DNA from: Cladophialophora immunda
Lineage: Eukaryota > Ascomycota > Eurotiomycetes > Chaetothyriales > Herpotrichiellaceae
Assembly: GCF_000835495.1 (NCBI RefSeq)
Contig: NW_015622546.1
Coordinates: 3,652,955-3,716,954, forward strand
Reading direction: 5' to 3'
DNA length: 64,000 nucleotides
The position numbers and the translations under genes are program-made. The notes beneath the pieces were generated by a model. It worked only from the letters and a program-made list of their open reading frames with translations. It searched no databases and had not been told where the DNA came from. Shown one piece after another: positions 21,559 to 33,093 of the stretch (positions are counted from its first letter, which is position 1; each line of letters opens with the position of its first letter).

Positions 21559-24500
21559 CTGATGCGGTCGGCTCCAAGGAGTCTCAAGATGCCACAGCCC
21601 GAAAGGCCACCGACCAGGCGACCACTGGCGGACCGACCAGTGCACCTGCCACAGTTTCAAAGCCCAAAGAAATGACCTCAAATCCCACGCCTGCTAGACG
21701 CAGCATTGACCAAGTCATGGCTGATGCAGTTGCTGAAGCGGATGCGGATGCCGATTCAGAGGCAGAGACACTGATTCAGTCACCAGAGAAGCAGAGGACC
21801 ACCACCGATAACACATCTGTAAAAGAACCGGCAAGTGTTACCAAGGCCAAAGACGGAGGATCGGCTGCTGGAGCCACTGCGACCGAAAATGACAACAATT
21901 CCAGAAAGCGCAAGCGTAGCATCGATGATGCGCAGGACGATCCCGCCTTTTCCACCTCCAGCCGTCGTAGCTCACCTTTATCATCACCTCGAATACTGCC
22001 GCAATCCCCAGATAGCGATTCAGACATATCAGTCGATATTGCATCCCAAATGCCAAAGCCGGTGCGGCGGAAACGAGAAGACGATGTCACCGGATTGCGT
22101 GCTGCCGAAGAGAAGCAAGTCAAGAATCCAAGTCGCAAGCGTCGTCCAAGCGATATCCTGCCTCCGATAAGCAAACATCGCACAAAGAACAGTAGTGGCG
22201 GAGTGGATCCGACCTCGTCAGAGCGCCGCGAAACCAGATCAGCTACTTACCCTCGCCATTCCTCGCAAGACCGCTCTCCCTCGCCAAGGCCACAAAGACG
22301 GGAGCACAGGCGTGGAATCTCGACCCAATTCACGCTTGGCGATGTTGAGAGGAAAAAGCGCGGTCGACCTCCATCAATTCACACTAGACGAAGTGGTTCG
22401 GCAGACAACACTCGTGACCGATCGGTCTCGTCGGATGTGTCAGACTCCCCCAGACAGCCACGGCCTGCCCTGCTACACAAATTCTCGTCTGCAGAGCATG
22501 ATACCATGTCACCGATCAAACCTCCTGGCCCTCGCAAGTGGCGCGACAAGAATGGTAGAACCTTCCTGTCTCGGGCCTGTAGCAACAATGACCTGGCGGC
22601 GGCGAAAGTCAAATTCTCCGAAAGACCTGAAGACCTGAACCTCCCAGACAACGCAGGAAACACTCCCCTTCAAATCGCTGCGCTCCAGGGCTACGTCGAT
22701 ATCGTGAAATTCTTGTTGGAGAACGGATGTGAAGTGGATACTCGGAATATCGATAAAGATACGGCTCTTATTGATGCGGTTGAGAATGGTCATGTTGAAG
22801 TCGTCAGACTCCTCCTCGAGTACGGAGCAAATCCACGAGTGGGCAACGCTAAGGGCGATGAGCCATACGAACTTGTTCCTCAAGATGACGAAAACTATGA
22901 ACAGATCCGACGACTACTGGCTGACGCGAAAGACAAACCCAGCAATAGGCGAGTGTCTTCTGAACACAACGAAATGGCTCGAGACGGAAATTCATCCCGA
23001 GCGGCTTCTGCTGCTAGTCCCCGCGATTCACCACCCTTGACGGGTCCCAGGAGTCCGCCACCTGCTTACGGGAGGCGAAGAACCGGTCGTAGTGAATCAA
23101 CTCGAAACGATCTTCTCTGGCAAGCTAACACTCAGGACAATCTGAAAAAGTTGGCCGGAAAAGGTGATGTCCAAGGTGTGGCAAATATCCTCAACGTTTT
23201 GCAAAAGGCGGAAACGGAGTCCTTGATTGCAGCCGCCAAAGCAGGTCATGAGGAGGTGTTGCAGCTGATTCTGGCGATGGGCGACCCCGAACCTGACCCT
23301 GACCCGATCCGCACTATCAGACCTGGCTACAATACTCCCATGCTTGCAGCTATTGGAAGGGGGCATCCGGAAGTTGTCGAACTTCTCGTCGAGCAGCTCG
23401 GTTTCAATCCTACGAGGAGGATTCTTAAGGGGAAGACTTACTTTGAGGTCGCTGCCGAGCGGAAAGGTGAACGATGGGAGCAGGAGTACGAGATTTTGAA
23501 GTCCGCCTACGACAAATTCATGGCCAAGCACCGAAGATTCAGCTCTCCGCGAATTACTAGAGATGTGGACAAGGGAAAACTTCGTGTCAGTCGCCGTTCT
23601 CAATCTCCGGCCTCCAACAAATTGCAAATTTCTTCGAATCCGATCTTGACGCAGAAACAGTTAGGAGGCAAGTCACCATATTTGACAGAGAAAGAAAAGA
23701 ATCGCGACCTTGGTTCTGTGGATGGGCAAGACAGGCACAAACACCATGTTTCCAGACGAGATGTCGCAGGTTCACCTGTCGCAGTCTCTTCTGATCAGGA
23801 TTCGACCACAATCGTTGGTCGCAAGGGTCACATCAAACGACGGAGTCAGAGCGACCTGCCACCACCACCCAATCTGGACTCTGAGGTCACGCATCGAAGA
23901 AGACGTCTCGTTACCGGCAAAGAGCATCGCAGCCGCAAGAGCAATTTAGATCTGTCATCAGATGAAGAGATGACAGTGGCGGTGAAGACGGAGAGCAGAC
24001 CGAGTACGGTGCTCAAACGAACTCGAGAAAACGTTTCGCCAGGGCCAGCAGTGACACAGGAGGGTGACAATGGTCGCGGCACAGCTAAGAAGCGGAGGAC
24101 CGTCATCGAAAGCAGTCCGGAAGAAACCCGCCCTGGCCCAAAGAACCAATACCGTGACTCGTTATCTCCAACGCTTAACCGCAAATTGGAAGAAGAAGCT
24201 GGTTCGGGGCGTGAGAAATTGAAACCTCAGCCGGCTGTACAGGAAGGATCGAAGGGATTCATGGATATTGACGAGTTCGGACTAGATGAAATGGGCGACA
24301 CTATTGAAGTTGAAAGTGGGCCAAGCGTCTACGCTGATGCATGGCTTCGAGGCACGGTGACAGCCGAATCCATCAAACGCGAGCCGGTCGAAAGGGGTCT
24401 TTCCGAGACCGATCTTCAGCTTCAAAGAGAAGAAAATGCTCGTCAAGCCGAGGAAGCCAAGCGACTTGAGGAGAGTAAACAACTTGAAGAATCCAGGCGA

Positions 24501-25703
24501 CTCGAGGAGGCCAAACGACTTGAAGAGACCCGACGTATTGAAGAGGCTAAACGTCTTGAAGAAACCCTACGGCTTGAAGAGGCAAGGCGACAGGAAGAAA
24601 TGAGACGGTTGGAAGAGGCAAGACGAGCTGAGGAATCCCGACGACTTGAAGAGGCCAGACGACGTGAGGAGCTCCGACGACTCGAAGAGTACCGACGACT
24701 TGAAGAGGAACGACGACTGGAAGAGGAACGAAAACTCGAAGAAGCAAGACGACTCGAAGAGGCTAGGCGGATCGAGCAAGAAAGAATTGCAGCTGAGAAG
24801 GCAGCGGAAGAGCGAAGACTTGCGGAAGAGGCCGAACAACGTAGAAAGGCAGAAGAGGAAGCTGCTCTTAGGCGGAAGGAAGAGGAGGAGCGGAGAGAGC
24901 GCATTAGGCGTGAGCTCGAAGAAAGACAACGCAGACAGGAAGAGCAGCTCAGAGAGCAGCAACGTCGAGAACGACTCGAGGCCGAGCAGCGCCGCCGGGA
25001 GGCGTTGCCGGCATTACTCAAGCACTGCGCCCTGCTCATCGACAATGGCGATCCTAAGGCCAGAAGCGAACCCTGGTTGAAGCTTTTCTTGCCATTGTAC
25101 GCCGTCAAATCCGCCCAGCTCGACCCCAATACTCCGGATGCAAATCAAAACGACCTCTGGGTTCCGAACTTTCAAGTTGCTGGACTTCTTGCGACCAAGG
25201 ATTTGAACCTACGCAGTTATACTTCGTTGGAGAGACGTCCTGTCACACCACACGAACGACAACGTCTTTGGCAAGTATCGAGGAATAACCTGTCGTACGA
25301 GTTCCAAACCAATCAGTACAATACGACGATCAAGATGGCGATACAGCGCGAGCGAGAGGAGCGACCAAAGTTCTTTGCAATGGAAGAACTTTTCTGGGTC
25401 AAGGTATGTGGTCTATTCGTGCTAGGAGGTCAATGATGGTGGAAGTTAACCTGAACGCAGCTCTCTGGCTTTGAAGATCAGATCTTCCGACATCCGCACC
25501 TGGCGAACCTGAAGATCAGCAAACAACCCATCTCACTTAGGGTCCTTTCCTTGCAGCAGTATAACGCAGATGATTCGTCACCGCAAAGCCCTGCTGCGCT
25601 CCCCGACTTTGGTAGTAATATGAAATCAAGCCAACTGACGAACGGCACAGCTTCCCATGCGTCGCCAATTGTCAATGGCAACGGAACCGGGCACACTCGT
25701 TGA
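21555..25703 (+). CDS. Hos4-like ankyrin-repeat protein (Set3 complex candidate)
   Basis: Exons 21555-25403 and 25461-25703 give 1363 residues. Order of parts: a long Ser/Arg/Lys-rich disordered N-terminus (1-325); an ankyrin block (about 328-455) with NLPDNAGNTPLQIAALQGY, DTRNIDKDTALIDAVENGH and VGNAKGDEPYEL; a second ankyrin-like block (about 515-655); another basic disordered region; an RLEEA-type coiled coil (about 955-1150); and a conserved C-terminal domain beginning LPALLKHCALLIDNGDPKAR. The first ankyrin block resembles yeast Hos4, a subunit of the Set3 histone deacetylase complex; that identification rests on the ankyrin pattern (NAGNT-ALQG-TPLID-NAKG) and overall layout. It would act in the nucleus in transcriptional repression. 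ATG 21555 is the first in-frame Met. Confidence 0.78.
24440..24790 (+). repeat. Degenerate coding minisatellite (RLEEA-type)
   Basis: About 20 imperfect units of 15-21 nt of the form cga-ctt-gaa-gag-gcc encode R-L-E-E-A/E-R repeats inside the Hos4-like gene. The units differ mainly at third positions and in the last residue of the unit, showing expansion followed by drift. The product is a continuous charged alpha-helix or coiled coil. Confidence 0.8.
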
Positions 25704-26299
25704 GAGGGTTTAATGACTGATGACCGTGAGAACAACGACCTTGCTTGGCCACTTGCAGATTTGTTTCAAGGACCGGACTCTGATGTTCATGGTCTCGATC
25801 GGCTTTTGGGTGCAGATTGAGCCATCCATTCGTTGACAGGAAGAACGATATGAAGGCATGATGAATCTACCGTGTATGGGGTCTGTACTGTAGATAGCAA
25901 TCATTGAACTGTGTCCAGGAACACAATACAATGTGCATGACGGGAGAGTTTGTCCTCCAAATGAATGCCGCACATCATACCCATGGACCCCCAGGCAATT
26001 TCCTGCTAGTGCTCTCCGTTTACGAGGATCTCTGCACCCCCCCTCCCTTGGCGGTTTCATGCACCTAGTCTCCTAGTGATACCACCTGTGCCACACCTCA
26101 GAATGACAGGCACGTGACGACGTTGTAGTCTTGGCAAAGTCTTGGGAGACACGCACCGTAATTTCGCCCATTTTCGAAAAAGTTCCGATCTTTCCTTTTG
26201 CATGATACCATTCATTCCTTTCGCGAGTTGACTCTTTGAGGATCATCCGACAAATTGTTGATAGACAAGTTACTTGCACACAAGTCACGAATCGCCAAT
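25704..26299. other. Intergenic upstream of the ribosomal protein gene
   Basis: About 0.6 kb; the distal part includes the 3'UTR of the Hos4-like gene. The last 250 bases form the eS12 promoter and leader. I see no further gene. Confidence 0.5.
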
Positions 26300-27217
26300 A
26301 TGGTATGTCTCGCCCTCCCGCCAAACACTTTTTCTCAAATGTTATGCGAGCCGAAAGTCTTGGATGGTCCCCCCCCCCATATCCCGTTGTGCCCGAGTGA
26401 CCACTGGGGTGTTTTTTGGGAGGATAGATATGTTTCTTTCATGGAGGATAGTTGGAACATGGAGAGGCACAGCACGACGACGTGACGGAGGATTTTCTTT
26501 TATTGTTGCTTTGCCCGCATGATTTTGCCTGTGAGAAGCCAAGAAAATACTGACGGATGATTTTGTCCCTGCGCAGTCGGAAGGAGAAGAGCCCACTTCC
26601 CCCGTCGAAGAAGTCGCCGCGGCCGATGAGGTCGAAGTCTCTGGCGATGCCGGCGCCTCCGGTTCCATGTCCGTCCTTGACGCTCTGAAAGGTGTGTTGC
26701 GCGTATTTCTTTTTGGGAGAGGAACATCAACATCAGACAACGCAAGAGGCGGAAACGAAAACCCCGGTGGCTCTCCAACGAGAACAAGGGTAGAAAAAGA
26801 GATGGCTGGAACAAAAGAATCTCAAAATGTCATATCGAGTGAGGGCTAACCACGGTTTTTTTGCAACAACATTCAGGCGTTCTCAAACTCGCCCTCATCC
26901 ACGACGGCCTCGCCCGCGGCCTGCGCGAAGCCTCCAAGGCCCTCGACCGCCGCCAGGCACACATGTGCGTCCTCAACGAGGCCTGCGAGGAGGAAGCCTA
27001 CAAGAAGCTCGTCGTCGCCCTGTGCTCGGAGCACAAGATCCCGCTGATCAAGGTCCCCGACGGCAAAATGCTCGGCGAGTGGGCGGGCCTGTGCGTCCTG
27101 GATCGCGAGGGCAACGCCCGCAAGGTGGTCAACTGCAGCTGCGTCGTGGTTAGGGACTGGGGCGAGGAGAGCCAGGAGCGCAACGTCTTGTTGAACTACT
27201 TCCAGACCGAGCAGTAG
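26300..27217 (+). CDS. RPS12: 40S ribosomal protein eS12
   Basis: Exons 26300-26302, 26577-26691 and 26877-27217 give 152 residues. The first exon holds only the ATG, followed by a 274-nt intron, then [12 protein letters not shown]. The conserved core [40 protein letters not shown] and [19 protein letters not shown] is clearly eS12 (L7Ae/L30e fold), a small-subunit protein at the beak of the 40S. The second intron is 185 nt. Both introns are long for this window, as is common in fungal ribosomal protein genes, and codon third positions in exon 3 are almost all C or G, fitting high expression. The N-terminal acidic extension is usual in fungi. Confidence 0.95.
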
Positions 27218-28222
27218 ACGAGCACGGAGAGACTGCTGTCACCGCTACCGCCACCGCTGCTGCTGCTGCTGCTTGTCTACTCTTTCTATCAATTTTTACC
27301 TTGCCGCTCGCTGGGATAGGGTTGGTGGGAGGCGGACATGGACATGGACATGGCCGGGGAGACGGAGACGGAGACGGAGACGCAGGCGGAGGAGACTATG
27401 CGGTGGCTGTGTGCGCTGCGTACGGGACGAGATGGCTGGTCGGAAGAATTCAAATACCCTCACACTACCTTTGCTCTACTTTTCTCTACTGTACCTTGCT
27501 ATGCTCTGCTATGCTCCGCTTTGCTTCGCATGGCAAGGCATGGCATGGCATGGCACAACGCGCAAGGAAGGGACGGAATCCTGGAAAGAGCAAACCCCAA
27601 AAGAAAAGAACAAAGTCACACGGGCAAATGGAAAAAACAACTACCCAACAAAACCAAACACACAAACCTTCAAAGGATCTTTTTCTCCCTTCTTGAGGGG
27701 AAGAAAGAAAACTCTTCCCCCCCCCCCCCAATCTTGACAACTTCACCCAACGAATCAGGTATATTTCTTCTCTTGCCCATTCCTTTACCTGTCCCTGCTT
27801 CGCCCAGCCCAATTACCACGGACTTGGATTTTCGGGGGGGTAAATCTCGCATTGTGTCTCTTCACATGGCTTGATGGTCCATGTATCATTCTGGGATTCT
27901 AACGTCATATCTGGCCGAAGGATGGCCCTCCGATGTCTGGATTTCTGACCGTCTCATCTGTGGTCGTGAAATGCATTCTGTGATCGTAGTGGCTAGCTGC
28001 AAAAAACATTGCAGAAATGAGCGTCTATTGTGGTGTTGGCCGTGATCTCGTAACTCGTCTCAGTGTCAAGGGCGGTTGAGCACCCCCCCATTGATGTAAT
28101 GATAGACTAGAGTTGGTCTGACCAGAAGTCGATTCCCTAGCAGTCGCTGAGACCGGGTCTGTCCGTCGAAAAGCTGGCTGATCATCTACCTCCCTGCCAC
28201 TTTTCCACCTCTTCGACCTCGC
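27218..28222. other. Convergent intergenic region with simple repeats
   Basis: Contains a CTG run (27257-27274), GACATG/GAGACG hexamer-type repeats (27337-27385), GCATG-type repeats (27525-27555) and a poly-C run near 27719-27730. Open frames on the + strand around 27273-27874 translate these repeats and are not called as genes. Confidence 0.55.
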
Positions 28223-29556
28223 TTAGACCACACCCATACTCTCCGTACCTTCGCCGCCCCTGGTGCCAGCAGTATTCTCCTGCATCAGCCGAATCTTCCT
28301 CTTCGCACTCCCAAATCCGTCGATTCCTTTCTCTTGGTTCTCGCCCAGCCACGCCTTCGCCGCCTCTCCCATCACACCCTTTCCGAAATAATACACAAAG
28401 TGGCCAATCATAATAAGTGTGAATGCAATAGGGTACATCCAATGCACGTGTAAATGGAACACCTGCAACCCGATAATGACACCCCAAAAGTTTCCTGTCA
28501 AGAGAGAAATGTTTTGGAACGCTGCGCTGGCGAAGCGATACAGGATTGGAACGAGGGTGTAGAAAATGAACAGAATAAGGGTGTAGCCTGTCAAATAGCC
28601 ACCGACTTTGCCGTTCCAAGTCGCGGTGTGGAAGGAGTGGCGGTCAAAGATACCGGCTTGTGCGCCATTGATGATGGTGGCCCAGAAGCCAAGTTGACCG
28701 ATGACTTCATAGAGGGGTCGGCCGGAGACAAACCATTCCTCATAGACGTTGTCCAGGCCGTAGAAGGTCGCACCCAACAAGGCGAACAGGTCGCCTTTGA
28801 GTTGGTTGCCGGAAGAGACGTCCCCACCATTGGAGCCAGTGATGTGGTCGGAGGCTAGCAAAAGCCCCATTCCACCGATGCAGACGAAGATACCGAGGAC
28901 TTGAGCCCAGTGGTAACGCACGCGGAGGAAGACGAAGGAGATGATGACCACGACGACAATGGCCCAAAAGTTGATGAGTTGGGCCGAGAGTATGGTGGTG
29001 TAACGGTAGGCGAGGACAGTGAAGTAGTTGCCCTCGACATCGAAGAAAGCAAGAATGATATCTGTAGTCGATTGTTAGTTTTGGAGCGTTCTGATGTGAC
29101 AAATGGTGGCGAATCATTACATTTCCAACCATCCTTGATGACCACCCGCAACCACTTCTTAAAGCCATACTTGTAGAGAGTGTAGCCCGTGTAGACGAAA
29201 TTAAGCAATACGTAATTGAACAGGGTCTGGAAGGCGGGGATGCTGTTCCCCTCGGCCGCCAACAAGCTTGTCAAAGTGTTTGTGCCGGTGATGCAGATAG
29301 CCAGTACCTGGCCCAGACATAGAATGAACCAAAAATCCTTGGTCTTGAAGAATGCCAACTTGGAGCGCCATGACTGCTTGTTAGGTCCGCCTGTTTCTTC
29401 ACCGAGGGCAATGGGGCCGCGTTCGGGGCTCGCTTCGACGATCTCGGGGTGTCCATGCTCGACAGGGGAATGAGAGCTGGAGGAACCGGTGCCATAGTCA
29501 CGGCCAAGGTCGACGCTCGTGGCACGGATGACTTTAATGTCCTTGGAGTCGCTCAT
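28223..29556 (-). CDS. SLC35F1/F2/F6-type (DUF914) membrane transporter
   Basis: Exons 29556-29121 and 29061-28223 (minus strand) give 424 residues. About ten membrane segments form two EamA-like halves. Family motifs include LLNFVYTGYTLYKYG, the splice-joined DGWK-YIILAFFDVEGNYF, RYHWAQVLGIFVCIGGMGLL and LFALLGATFYGLDNVYEEW. The fungal members of SLC35F are predicted solute or nucleotide-sugar-like transporters of internal membranes, with unproven substrates. The N-terminal 80 residues are hydrophilic and Ser-rich; the C-terminal 45 are basic. ATG 29556 was chosen because the upstream in-frame sequence lacks an ATG. Confidence 0.88.
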
Positions 29557-31009
29557 TGTGGGTAGCTCTCGGTGGCAATCAGGAATCGTCAAAGGATCAC
29601 GATTGGAGGAAATGGTCAGGTTGGAGCTTTATGTCGAGAAGCGAGCGCAAAACTCCCGAAGTCGCTCACTGTGGAAGATAGGTTTGAGGATGCCTGGGAA
29701 GGGCGATGGGAAAGAGGGGAAGAGAGCAGAGAAGAAAAAGCAGGGAAGGACATTTTGTAGGGTCTTTTTCGCATGTTGCATCTGGTGATCGGTGGTGACC
29801 GAAATGATGTGCGTTGGGTTGGTGAGTAGCGGGAGCAGCACCAGATCGGGTCACTCGACTGGTCCAGAGCGTGGTAGAGGGGACCGCAAGCGCACAGAAA
29901 GACTGCAGAAAGAGTGGGGGGTGAGGTGGTGTCTGCCAGTGGAATTTTTTTCTTTAGTCTTTGGTGTTTGGTAAAGAGGCCAAAGAGGTCAATGAATCCG
30001 CTTATCTGGCGGCCACCACCCACGTGATGCGGGAGGTTGGGAGAAAGGATTTTCCGAGCTCCAAGAGACTAGTGCCGACACGTGACTGAGTGGCACCTGC
30101 TGACATAAACCATTCACGTCGGCGGTGTTGGAAGTGCACAACTTGTATAGATCCCTGGGTATAGATAGCTAGGAAGTATGCACTACACAAGACGGGGTCC
30201 GGAGCAGACAAGCCCCAACAAAACCAGCACTTGGATAGTCCCTGTCTATATACTCCCCTCACTCCCTCCTGATCCGCGGACTCGGACCAGAACGGCGCCA
30301 CCATCAGCTCAGGGGGCGGCTTGGGCAAAATCTAACACGGCCCCGCCCCACCTTGACCACAAATGGCTCGCTGGGACAATTTCCCTGGATACTGTCTGAG
30401 ACTATCTTATACCAACCAGGTAGCATTGGCAACATTGGCAGTATTGGCGGTTTCGGCAAGAGGCGGCTAGCAGGGAATCAAGGCGGAGGCTAATGCAGGG
30501 ATGGTCCAGAGGCATCTCTCGATATGCTGCGGTTCAGCCTCATCAGGCTGGTGCGAGGCGCCATTCAGCACGCGAGCAAATAGTAAGCCGAGCACCAGGG
30601 GCCATCCGAAGGCGTCCAAGAGCGTCCAAGAAACCTTTATGGTCGTAGACTGATCCCATCAGACCGTCCAAGCCCAATGTCGTGATTTCAAGCGTCGATT
30701 GCACGCACCAGGTTATCCCACCGTCTGTCCTCTCCACGCTCGTTGACTGCTGGTGACTCTCTTTTTTTCCTTGTTGTCTCCCACGAACTCTCCTTTGATC
30801 GCTCATTCTTGTTAAGAGACTAATTCCAGGGCACGGCGGATCTTTTTTTGCAAGGGGCGCGGGCGCGCCTTTATCCTCTCCTTTGACGCCACCACCCTGT
30901 TCACTTCATTTCATTCCATCCAATACCAAGTCTTCAAGACACTCGGCTCTCAGACACGCCATCACCTTCCCAAGAGAGGCCCAGCGAGGTCGCTAATCAT
31001 GATAGCAAG
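29557..31009. other. Divergent intergenic region
   Basis: About 1.45 kb between the SLC35F-type and acyltransferase genes. A GGCA/TTGGC short repeat is visible near 30425-30460. Nothing else is supported except the four-codon upstream ORF at 30999-31013. Confidence 0.5.
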
Positions 31010-31013
31010 ATGA
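30999..31013 (+). promoter_or_regulatory. Four-codon uORF overlapping the acyltransferase start (ATGA)
   Basis: ATG ATA GCA AGA TGA at 30999-31013 ends with TGA at 31011-31013, overlapping the main ATG at 31010-31012. The geometry is the same as at 21523-21558: a minimal uORF joined to the main start by ATGA. Confidence 0.5.
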
Positions 31014-32656
31014 CCGAACACGAGCTCCAAACCCTCCGAGAGCCTCTCATCAAGGACGAGGGAGATCTCTTTCTGGACACCGATGCTCCTTCCAGCCATA
31101 GCTTTGAACCAGAATCACTTCAACAAATCCCCAAACGCATTATCTCTACAGCCCTTGCGCACGCCCGACCGGCCACTGTCTACAAACTGAGCAAAAGATT
31201 TGCCTACTGCTTCGCTCCTCAGATTGCGCGGTCGCGATACTGGAACGATCATGCTTCCAAGCCGAAGCAATTTCCTACCAGCTACCTCAATGGCCTCCGA
31301 GGCATCACCTCCATCAAGGTCTTTACCTTTCACTTCATCATGGCATTCAGCGATATTGGCTTTCAGCCCTGGGGCACCAACGATCGCCATCGCTATCTTC
31401 TCGAGCTCCCCATAATCCGATATTTCTATTCCGGCTTCACGGCTCACGTCTTCTTCGGCATCGCAGGATACCTGACCTCTCTACGACTGTTCCAGCTCCT
31501 TGACAAACGCGACCAAACCTCGCAGTCCAAGGTCCTGCTGAACGTGTCGGGGGCTCTGTTCCGTCGAGCATTCAGACTCTATCTCCCTGTCCTCATCGTC
31601 ACTCTCATCACGGCTCACTACATCCATTTCGGCTTCTACGAAGGAAATCGAGTCTACATCACCGATCACGAAAAGCTCTTCCCGGGCGACTGGAATGAAC
31701 CCAAGCCTGAAATGTTTCCGACCTACTATCGGCAGCTGAGCTACTGGGCGCGGGAAATGTTCGACTTGACAAACATCTTCGCCCCCGGCTCTGTTTATCC
31801 CTATCACGATCAGCATTTGTGGTCCATTCTGGCCGAGTTGAAGGGTTCGATTTTCCTCTACATGATCTTGATGGGCACTGCGCAGTGCCAGAAATACGTT
31901 CGATTGGCAGGCTTGTGTATCATGACGGTCATGTTCTTTCTGTGGAACCACTGGGAGATCTGGGTCTACATCATCGGCGCCGTGGTGGCACAGATCGACC
32001 TCCTTCTCACCGAACACGAGCAGGAAAAGAAACTCACACTGGTCCCAAACCGCCTGCCTCCGTCGCCGCCGCACTCGCCCAAACCAGACTACAAGCCGCC
32101 GCCCTCCTGGTCCGATTACGTGTCGACGCCGCCCAAGGGATGGCTGTACGGCCTCCGTGTCCTCGGGTTCCTGCTGGCCTTCTATTTCCTGTCCTACCCC
32201 ATTGACGGCTCGAGAGATTACGCCCCGGGATACATGACACTGAACAAGCTGATTCCCGAATGGATGGACCGCAAGGACAAGTTCTACCCGAACCTCGGGA
32301 CGGGCCTCCTGTTGTTCCTGCTCGCCCGCGCCGACCCCGACACCTCGATCTGGCGACGCCTGCTCAACAGCAGCCTGGCGCAGTACCTGGGCAAAATCAG
32401 CTTCGGGCTCTATTTGGTCCACGGCCCAATCCTCCACGCCGTCGGATACATGATCCCCCACCGGATCTGGTGGTCCATGGGCGTGCAGGGCCTCGACACG
32501 ACGGATGCTGTGTGGACGGCGGTCATAATCACGGGCTGGACCATCAGCCTGGCGCTGTCCCTGTGGGCGGCCGACGTGTGGACGAGGGAGGTGGAAAGCA
32601 GATGTGTCAAGGCCGTCAAGAAATTGGAGGAAGTGTGCTTTGCCGCCAAAGCCTGA
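31010..32656 (+). CDS. Acyltransferase_3 family membrane protein
   Basis: Single exon, 548 residues. A hydrophilic N-terminus (1-85) is followed by SYLNGLRGITSIKVFTFHF, the first membrane helix and the His-containing motif of acyltransferase_3 (OafA/NdvB-like) proteins, then about nine more helices, including SGFTAHVFFGIAGYL, ALFRRAFRLYLPVLIV and ISFGLYLVHGPILHAVGY. Family members move acyl groups onto sugars or other acceptors at membranes; the fungal members have few assigned substrates. The absence of introns stands out in this window. The neighbours do not suggest a pathway. A uORF overlaps its start. Confidence 0.85.
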   Translation: MTEHELQTLREPLIKDEGDLFLDTDAPSSHSFEPESLQQIPKRIISTALAHARPATVYKLSKRFAYCFAPQIARSRYWNDHASKPKQFPTSYLNGLRGITSIKVFTFHFIMAFSDIGFQPWGTNDRHRYLLELPIIRYFYSGFTAHVFFGIAGYLTSLRLFQLLDKRDQTSQSKVLLNVSGALFRRAFRLYLPVLIVTLITAHYIHFGFYEGNRVYITDHEKLFPGDWNEPKPEMFPTYYRQLSYWAREMFDLTNIFAPGSVYPYHDQHLWSILAELKGSIFLYMILMGTAQCQKYVRLAGLCIMTVMFFLWNHWEIWVYIIGAVVAQIDLLLTEHEQEKKLTLVPNRLPPSPPHSPKPDYKPPPSWSDYVSTPPKGWLYGLRVLGFLLAFYFLSYPIDGSRDYAPGYMTLNKLIPEWMDRKDKFYPNLGTGLLLFLLARADPDTSIWRRLLNSSLAQYLGKISFGLYLVHGPILHAVGYMIPHRIWWSMGVQGLDTTDAVWTAVIITGWTISLALSLWAADVWTREVESRCVKAVKKLEEVCFAAKA

Positions 32657-33093
32657 AACCCAAGAGAAAAGAAAAGAAAAGAAATTGTGCGTAGATCAAT
32701 GCAAAATCCCCGTGGTTTTGGGCTGCGATACTACTGCTTGCATACTATGTATTTTGCTCCTGGCGTCGTATTCAGCGTTTCAGCGAGCACGGCATATTGG
32801 CGTTTTGCATTCATGGATGGAACGGTACGGTACGGTTCATGCTCCAAGACTGGCCTAAGATACCCCCATTAATCAAGCCGAGATTGCCCGCTTCAATGAC
32901 AGTCTGCATCGCCCATGGCCGTAGGACGCTCGTGAGTGACACATGCGTTGATCACGTCGATGTGACCAGCGCCGCCCGTGTGATTGTTCGCGTCTACAAC
33001 CCCCGTCTTTGTTTGAATCGCCCGTCATCCCCATCGCCACAAGTCACGATCCCCAACAGCGTCCGCCACAAATCCAACCTTTCCGACGATCCG
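32657..33093. other. Convergent intergenic region
   Basis: About 0.44 kb between convergent gene ends; an AAAGA short repeat lies at 32668-32683. No gene is supported. Confidence 0.5.

Noticed and set aside
26342..26814. Minus-strand open frames over the eS12 gene
   Set aside because: They are antisense to introns and exon 2 of eS12 and have no start context or motif.
27273..27874. Plus-strand open frames after eS12
   Set aside because: They translate simple repeats and poly-C runs in all three frames; this looks like 3'UTR and intergenic repeat.
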